Part shown: one piece after another, positions 15,069 to 19,039 of the stretch | How the letters are laid out: each line of letters opens with the position of its first letter | Numbering within the stretch: the first letter of the stretch is position 1 | NCBI GenBank assembly: GCA_051653625.1 | Contig: JBOFWM010000024.1 | Location: 1 to 19,039 of the forward strand | Source: SFDP01 sp051653625 | Lineage (GTDB): Bacteria > Bacillota > Clostridia > Lachnospirales > Lachnospiraceae | Reading direction: 5' to 3' | DNA: 19,039 nt | Translations under genes and position numbers: made by a program | Notes under the pieces: model-generated | What the model was told of the DNA's origin: nothing | Seen by the model: only the letters and a program-made list of their open reading frames with translations | Database searches by the model: none

Positions 15069-15664
15069 TGGAATTATATAGTGGTCATATTAATAAGTTA
15101 ATAACAGAATTGAGTGGATTGCCAGGAATTGGAGAAAAGTCAGCATCACGTCTTGCGTTTCATTTGATTAATCTCCCTACTAGTAAAGTGGAAAGATTGG
15201 CAACAGCAATTGTAGAAGCAAAAAAGAATGTAAGATATTGTAAAGAGTGTTATACATTAACGGACAAAGAAATATGTCCTATTTGTTTGAATGAAAAAAG
15301 ACAACATGATCAGATTATGGTAGTAGAAAACACAAGAGATTTATCGGCTTATGAAAAAACGGGTAAATACTTAGGGATTTATCATGTTTTGCATGGTGCA
15401 ATTTCACCTATGATTGGAATTGGTCCAAATGATATTAAGTTAAAGGAATTGATTAAGCGACTAGAAGGTGATGTAAAAGAAGTTATTATTGCTACAAATT
15501 CTTCTCTAGAAGGAGAAACAACAGCGATGTATATTGGAAAATTAATAAAACCGACAGGTGTCAAGGTAACAAGAATCGCTAGCGGTGTTCCTGTTGGTGG
15601 AGATTTAGAAAATATTGATGAAGTTACGCTTCTAAGAGCGCTTGAAGGAAGAATAGAATTATAA
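15068..15664 (+). CDS. recR: Recombination mediator RecR
   Basis: RecR works with RecO and RecF to load RecA on single-stranded DNA gaps. All domains of the 198-residue protein are present. There is a helix-hairpin-helix with LSGLPGIGEKSASRLAFHL (about 15-33), a four-cysteine zinc finger (C58, C61, C70, C73), a Toprim domain starting at VVENTRDLSAYE (about 85-96) with the GIYHVLHGAISPM loop, and the SLEGE...VTRIASGVPVGGDLE stretch. The ATG overlaps the ybaB stop. The gene is followed by a strong terminator and is the last of its operon. Confidence 0.97.
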   Translation: MELYSGHINKLITELSGLPGIGEKSASRLAFHLINLPTSKVERLATAIVEAKKNVRYCKECYTLTDKEICPICLNEKRQHDQIMVVENTRDLSAYEKTGKYLGIYHVLHGAISPMIGIGPNDIKLKELIKRLEGDVKEVIIATNSSLEGETTAMYIGKLIKPTGVKVTRIASGVPVGGDLENIDEVTLLRALEGRIEL

Positions 15665-15670
15665 ACGATT

Positions 15671-15718
15671 AGAATGTATATCTATGTAGTATTAGAGATA
15701 TACATTCTTTTATTTTTT
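15671..15718 (+). terminator. Rho-independent terminator after recR
   Basis: AGAATGTATATCT (15671-15683) pairs perfectly with AGATATACATTCT (15696-15708), with a 12-base loop and a T-rich tail to 15718. It lies seven bases past the recR stop. Confidence 0.92.
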
Positions 15719-15744
15719 AAAAATATTGTCGAAATAAAGTTATG

Positions 15745-15760
15745 AAAACAAACATGTTTT
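15745..15760. repeat. Inverted repeat overlapping a -35 box (possible operator)
   Basis: AAAACA (15745-15750) and TGTTTT (15755-15760) are separated by four bases. The right half overlaps the first two bases of the TTGACA box, a usual place for a repressor site. It is AT-rich and short, so it could be chance. Confidence 0.35.
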
Positions 15761-15786
15761 GACAAAAAATCAAAAATTCATATGAT
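15759..15786 (+). promoter_or_regulatory. Promoter of the LysM protein gene
   Basis: A perfect TTGACA (15759-15764) and TATGAT (15781-15786) are 16 bases apart. They lie about 50 bases before the start at 15835, which has an AAAGGA ribosome binding site at about 15818-15823. Confidence 0.75.
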
Positions 15787-15834
15787 ATATTCATACTATA
15801 TAAAAAAGTTTGAAGAAAAAAGGATGAATAGTAT

Positions 15835-16761
15835 ATGAATATAACAGAAAAAGTAATTGCAATCGGAAAAGTGGATGATTCAACAGCGATTTATCTAGAA
15901 GATTATGTGCATACATATATAAAGAAGATAGAGCAGGAAGAAATACAAAAATGTAGAATTTTTTTGTATGGAAGAATAGAAGAGAATAAGTATTACACGT
16001 ATTGTGCTTGTATTGAAACGCAAGAGCGTGAAAAAGAAAAAAGCTTTACGGAGTTCTCGTATCTAGGGTTTTTAATTATGGAAAATGGAATACGTAGATT
16101 TGTTTCTTGTATTGGAGAGCAAAATGAAGTGAAAGGATATTATGTTTTTTACGATAATAATCCACAAATGCAAGAGTATATGATTGAAACTTTGGGAGAA
16201 CGTGAGAAGAAAGAAGAGGTTCCAACAAGAATAAGTACATATATGGAACAATCTTTTATGCAAAAACATGTTCTTGAACAACAAAAAGAAAAAAAATTAA
16301 ACAATTTTAGAAAAAAGTGTAAAAAAGTATGTGTTATTGCAATATTGTGCATTGGATTTTTTAAATTATACAATGGACAAGCAATTAAGGAATTTATGTA
16401 TACGATTGATTTAGTAAGTATATGGCAAGAAGTAAGCAATAAGGAAGCGAAAGTAAAGCAAGTTTCATCTATTGAAATTAAAGAAATTAAAGAAGAACAA
16501 GAAGAACCAGAAGAACAAATAGAACAAGAAGAACAAATAGAACAAGAATCATCAATAGAAATAGAAAGTGAAAGTATTCAAGAAAGTATTCAAGAAAGTG
16601 AGCCTTATAAGGAATATATTATAAAACAAGGAGACACGCTCGTATCTATTTGTTATAGTTATTATGGAAATATTGATAAATTAGAATCTATTTGTGAAAT
16701 AAATAATATTTTAAATCCAGATGAAATTGAATTAGAGCAAAAAATATTTCTTCCAAAATAA
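15835..16761 (+). CDS. Single-pass membrane protein with C-terminal LysM domain
   Basis: This 308-residue protein has three parts. The N-terminal domain (about 1-125) begins MNITEKVIAIGKVDDSTAIYLEDYV with alternating strands (CRIFLYGRIEENKYYTYCACIET) and GYYVFYDNNPQMQEYM. I do not recognise it with confidence. A basic segment (NFRKKCKK, about 157-164) leads into one membrane helix (about 165-180), which by the positive-inside rule places the N-terminal domain in the cytosol. Outside is a low-complexity Glu/Gln/Ser stretch with short repeats (about 208-255) and a LysM peptidoglycan-binding domain (about 260-307, YIIKQGDTLVSICYSYYGN ... IFLPK). The protein therefore spans from cytosol to cell wall. 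It has its own promoter after the recR terminator and likely heads a unit with the next two envelope genes. Confidence 0.85.
   Translation: MNITEKVIAIGKVDDSTAIYLEDYVHTYIKKIEQEEIQKCRIFLYGRIEENKYYTYCACIETQEREKEKSFTEFSYLGFLIMENGIRRFVSCIGEQNEVKGYYVFYDNNPQMQEYMIETLGEREKKEEVPTRISTYMEQSFMQKHVLEQQKEKKLNNFRKKCKKVCVIAILCIGFFKLYNGQAIKEFMYTIDLVSIWQEVSNKEAKVKQVSSIEIKEIKEEQEEPEEQIEQEEQIEQESSIEIESESIQESIQESEPYKEYIIKQGDTLVSICYSYYGNIDKLESICEINNILNPDEIELEQKIFLPK
16488..16596 (+). repeat. Short tandem repeats coding a Glu/Gln/Ser-rich linker
   Basis: An 18-base unit GAAGAACAAATAGAACAA occurs twice (coding EEQIEQ), preceded by related GAAGAA units. It is followed by two copies of a 12-base unit AGTATTCAAGAA (coding SIQE). 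The repeats lie inside the LysM gene and keep the frame, so copy number could vary between strains without breaking the protein. Confidence 0.75.
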
Positions 16762-16825
16762 AGAAAAATGTATTATTATTAACAATATATTTGAAATTGT
16801 AGGGTTTGCACAATGAGAGGAAATA

Positions 16826-18016
16826 ATGGCAATTATAAAGAACTTTAAAAGCAAAGTTAATAATAACGAAGAAGATAGTAAGTTATCTTCGAAAATACGT
16901 AAACATCGGATAACAGTGACAATAAGATTTATAGCTATACTTTGTATAGTGCTTGTTGTTTTTTCTTTGGCATATATTTTTGTAAAGAATAGAACATATT
17001 CCACATACACAGAAGTGTCATCAAGTGAAAGAGTGTGGTCCTTAGATACAAAGTTTACTAGTCTTGCTGGAAGTATTATTTCATATAGTAAAGATGGGAT
17101 TAGCAGTACGGACGGAAAAGGGAATCAAATATGGAATATTACTTATGAAATGCAAAATCCAATTGTACGAACAAGTAATTCTTATATTGTGATTGCAGAT
17201 TATAATGGACATGTCGCATATATTATGAATGGGAATGGTGCAGTAGCAGAAATTGATACAAATCTTCCAATCAGAGATTTGACAATCGCTGAAAATGGAA
17301 TTATAGCAGTAGTTGTTGAAAATTTAGATGTGATGCAAGTGAATTTATATAATACAGAAGGAACATTGTTGGTACGTTCTGAAAGTAGAATGCAACAAAA
17401 TGGATATCCGATGGCAGTAGCTCTTTCGGATAATGCATCTATTATGGCAGTTTCTTATTTTTATATAGACACAGGAGAAATGAGAAATAGCATAGCATTT
17501 TATAATTTTTCGGGTGTAGGTGAAAATAGTATTGACAATTTAGTTAGTAGCTTTGATTATAAAAATACAGTATTTCCTATTATAAGATTTCTGAATAATA
17601 ATAATATTGTTGCGGTTGGTGATAATAGGCTGAGTTTTTTTAATGGTTCACAAAAGCCTGTTAGTGTTGCAGAAAAATTATTAGATGCAGAAATTGAGGG
17701 AATATATAATAGTGATGAGTATGTTGGGGTATTGTTTAGAGACACGACTGGTGAAAATCAATATATTTTTGAAACTTATAAAAGTAATGGAAATTTATGT
17801 AGTAAAATAAATATTGATTATGAAATTAAAGATATCTTTTATAATGGAAAGGATATTGTAATTTATAATGATAATTTATGTGAGATATATAAATATGATG
17901 GAGCATTAAAGTATAGTGGAAGTATAGGTACGAATATTGAGGTTTTACTTCATTCGAGTGGAAACCGTTACATTACAGTGTCTAATGGAATCATACAGAT
18001 GATAGAATTTCGATAA
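16826..18016 (+). CDS. DUF5711-family membrane protein
   Basis: This 396-residue protein has a short basic cytosolic N-terminus (KIRKHRITVTIR), one membrane helix (about 33-53), and a large outside domain of repeated four-strand-like units. Examples are YIVIADYNGHVAYIMN, NGIIAVVVENLDVMQVNLYNTEG and ASIMAVSYFYIDTGEMRNSIAFYNF. This reads as a beta-propeller of the DUF5711 family, which is common in Lachnospiraceae and has no known function. No catalytic motif is apparent. The start ATG follows GAGAGG at about 16815-16820. It lies 64 bases after the LysM gene with no terminator between them, and 23 bases before the CvpA-like gene. Confidence 0.85.
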   Translation: MAIIKNFKSKVNNNEEDSKLSSKIRKHRITVTIRFIAILCIVLVVFSLAYIFVKNRTYSTYTEVSSSERVWSLDTKFTSLAGSIISYSKDGISSTDGKGNQIWNITYEMQNPIVRTSNSYIVIADYNGHVAYIMNGNGAVAEIDTNLPIRDLTIAENGIIAVVVENLDVMQVNLYNTEGTLLVRSESRMQQNGYPMAVALSDNASIMAVSYFYIDTGEMRNSIAFYNFSGVGENSIDNLVSSFDYKNTVFPIIRFLNNNNIVAVGDNRLSFFNGSQKPVSVAEKLLDAEIEGIYNSDEYVGVLFRDTTGENQYIFETYKSNGNLCSKINIDYEIKDIFYNGKDIVIYNDNLCEIYKYDGALKYSGSIGTNIEVLLHSSGNRYITVSNGIIQMIEFR

Positions 18017-18039
18017 GTGAAATTAGGAGGAAATAAAAA

Positions 18040-18495
18040 TTGAATATTTTGTTGATTTTAAGTATTATAATGTTTGTATATTTATTTTATCAAGGGATAA
18101 AGAGTGGAGGTTCTTCGCAAATACGAAATATGGTATCTTTAATAGTATGTATCGTAGTGATCTTTTTAATGATTGTGATATATCAAAGTTATAAAGAGCA
18201 TGATATGCAAAGTGTAATTTATACAATAATTATAATTTCTTTATTAGGAGTAGTATATGCGTTTTTAAATTTTTTATTAAAAACAATGGGATTCATTGCT
18301 AGGCTTCCAATAATGAATATTATAAATAAATTACTTGGTGGCGTTATGGGTATTATGGTAGGAATAGTTATATTGTGGATTTTATTTTGGTGTAGTTATC
18401 ATTTGCCGTTTGGAAAAGTAAGCTATTATATTGTAAATCAGATAGAAAGTAGTTCTATCTTATCTGCAATATATAATATGATGCCAATTAAATAG
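18040..18495 (+). CDS. CvpA-like membrane protein
   Basis: This 151-residue protein has four membrane helices (about 2-20, 29-49, 58-81, 96-120). It also has the CvpA pattern of a second half containing LPIMNIINKLLGGVMGIMVGIVILWILF, where a short amphipathic stretch precedes the Gly-rich last helix. CvpA proteins are linked to colicin V production in E. coli and to envelope homeostasis elsewhere, with no clear mechanism. The start is TTG at 18040, supported by a perfect AGGAGG at 18025-18030 nine bases upstream. It ends just before a strong terminator and is the last gene before the rRNA operon. Pairing with DUF5711 suggests a shared envelope role. Confidence 0.75.
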   Translation: MNILLILSIIMFVYLFYQGIKSGGSSQIRNMVSLIVCIVVIFLMIVIYQSYKEHDMQSVIYTIIIISLLGVVYAFLNFLLKTMGFIARLPIMNIINKLLGGVMGIMVGIVILWILFWCSYHLPFGKVSYYIVNQIESSSILSAIYNMMPIK

Positions 18496-18505
18496 AAGAA
18501 AATAG

Positions 18506-18565
18506 ATACTATTATTTTGTGAATGCCCTTATTTTATGGCATTGTAGAATAATAGTATTTTTTTT
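18506..18565 (+). terminator. Long rho-independent terminator before the rRNA operon
   Basis: An outer stem ATACTATTATT (18506-18516) with AATAATAGTAT (18548-18558) and an inner stem AATGCC (18522-18527) with GGCATT (18538-18543) form a long hairpin. It is followed by eight Ts (18558-18565). Confidence 0.9.
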
Positions 18566-18586
18566 AGAAAAAAATAAAAAAAGGTA

Positions 18587-18615
18587 TTGACGCAAGAAAA
18601 GAAAAGTGATATTAT
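18587..18615 (+). promoter_or_regulatory. rRNA operon promoter P1
   Basis: TTGACG (18587-18592) and TATTAT (18610-18615) are 17 bases apart. The first transcribed bases can form a hairpin with CCACC (18622-18626) and GGTGG (18639-18643). Confidence 0.75.
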
Positions 18616-18678
18616 AAAAATCCACCCGCGAACAAGCAGGTGGGAAACAAAAAAGATTTAAAAAAATAAAAAAAGTTG

Positions 18679-18707
18679 TTGACAAGCAAAACTACTTATG
18701 ATATTAT
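18679..18707 (+). promoter_or_regulatory. rRNA operon promoter P2
   Basis: A perfect TTGACA (18679-18684) and TATTAT (18702-18707) are 17 bases apart. The probable start is a G near 18714, followed by a small hairpin TGTCG (18716-18720) with CGACA (18729-18733). Confidence 0.85.
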
Positions 18708-18765
18708 AAGTGAGTTGTCGCTGAAAAACGACAGAAACAAACAAAAAAGTTTTTTAAAAAAGTTG

Positions 18766-18794
18766 TTGACAAGCAAAACCGCTTATGTTAATAT
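18766..18794 (+). promoter_or_regulatory. rRNA operon promoter P3
   Basis: A perfect TTGACA (18766-18771) and TAATAT (18789-18794) are 17 bases apart. The probable start is a G near 18801, followed by an imperfect hairpin (GTTG..CG with CG.CAAC, 18801-18822). Confidence 0.85.
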
Positions 18795-18834
18795 AAATAA
18801 GTTGCCGCTGAAAACGACAACAAGAAAAACAAAA

Positions 18835-18857
18835 GAACCTTGACAAATAAACAGTAA
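18835..18857 (+). promoter_or_regulatory. BoxA-like rRNA antitermination element
   Basis: The leader reads GAACCTTGACAAATAAACAG. This resembles the BoxA-type pattern of Firmicute rRNA leaders and spacers (TTTGAAAACTAAACA-like), where Nus factors bind the nascent RNA. The TTGACA within it has no -10 partner, so it is not read as a fourth promoter. Confidence 0.45.
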
Positions 18858-18992
18858 TGCAAACTCGAAAATTCTTAATGAGAAAATGAGCAATAGCTCG
18901 ACAAAAAGAAATTCGAAAAGAACAAAACCTTTATAGTAAATAAAAGGAACAAGAACAGCTAACGTTGTTCTGAACAAGATGAAACAACCATT
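18858..18992 (+). other. rRNA leader with small hairpins before 16S
   Basis: The leader contains GAGC (18888-18891) with GCTC (18896-18899), CCTTT (18928-18932) with AAAGG (18943-18947), and AGAACA (18952-18957) with TGTTCT (18966-18971). The last may be part of the processing structure for 16S precursor RNA. I see no coding region here. Confidence 0.5.

Positions 18993-19039
<47 letters not shown>

Larger units (their letters stand above)
18669..18819 (+). repeat. Two imperfect direct repeats carrying rRNA promoters P2 and P3
   Basis: The segments 18669-18733 and 18756-18819 are offset by 87 bases. By hand alignment from the G at 18675/18762 they differ by seven substitutions and one single-base gap over about 59 bases. 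Both keep the -35 box, the 17-base spacer and the CGCTGAAAA loop. They look like a local duplication of one promoter. Confidence 0.85.

Noticed and set aside
18840..18845. TTGACA as a fourth rRNA promoter
   Set aside because: No -10 box lies 16-18 bases downstream (ACTCGA region), and the context fits a BoxA-like element better.

Overview
This window looks like an ordinary chromosomal segment of an AT-rich, Gram-positive anaerobe of the class Clostridia, most likely Lachnospiraceae or a close relative. The evidence is the low GC content, strong AGGAGG-type ribosome binding sites, TTG/GTG start codons, and families typical of that group: DUF1002, DUF624/YesL, DUF5711, a LysM membrane protein, and a PfkA-like kinase with the GGNGT...PKTIDND signature. 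The tadA / SRP RNA / dnaX / ybaB / recR neighbourhood is also typical of Firmicutes. The exact genus cannot be read from the sequence. Almost all genes lie on the plus strand and run towards an rRNA operon whose 16S gene begins in the last 47 bases.

Layout. 1-55 is the tail of an upstream gene. 224-1155 is a small unit: a membrane-anchored Mrr-type nuclease overlapping a FabT-like MarR regulator by 4 bases. It converges with, and overlaps by 4 bases, a minus-strand gene (1152-2945) for a membrane-anchored DUF885 metallopeptidase-like protein. 3057-7817 is a tightly spaced probable operon: rpe, metG, a secreted DUF1002 protein, a GNAT acetyltransferase and a YesL-family membrane protein. 8005-9114 is a MsmX/UgpC-type sugar ABC ATPase with its own leader and a strong terminator. 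It is followed by a CdaR/PucR regulator, an unrecognised two-domain protein, and tadA. The SRP RNA gene (about 11795-11971) has a near-consensus promoter inside the end of tadA.

A 6-phosphofructokinase with its own promoter follows, then dnaX-ybaB-recR and a clear terminator. Then come three envelope genes: a LysM protein with a cytosolic N-terminal domain, a DUF5711 protein and a CvpA-like membrane protein, ending in a long terminator. The last ~470 bases hold three tandem rRNA promoters (two of them near-identical repeats), a BoxA-like leader element, several hairpins and the 16S 5' end.

Themes: central carbon metabolism (rpe, pfk, sugar ABC ATPase, CdaR/YesL), translation and protein export (metG, tadA, SRP RNA, rRNA), replication/recombination (dnaX, ybaB, recR), and cell envelope. 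I see no CRISPR array, transposase, prophage or toxin-antitoxin pair, and no convincing new multi-gene system. The items most worth a second look are the nuclease/FabT-like pair, the LysM protein that links the cytosol to the wall, the long rod-shaped SRP RNA, the Asn substitution in the phosphofructokinase active-site motif, and the repeated rRNA promoters.
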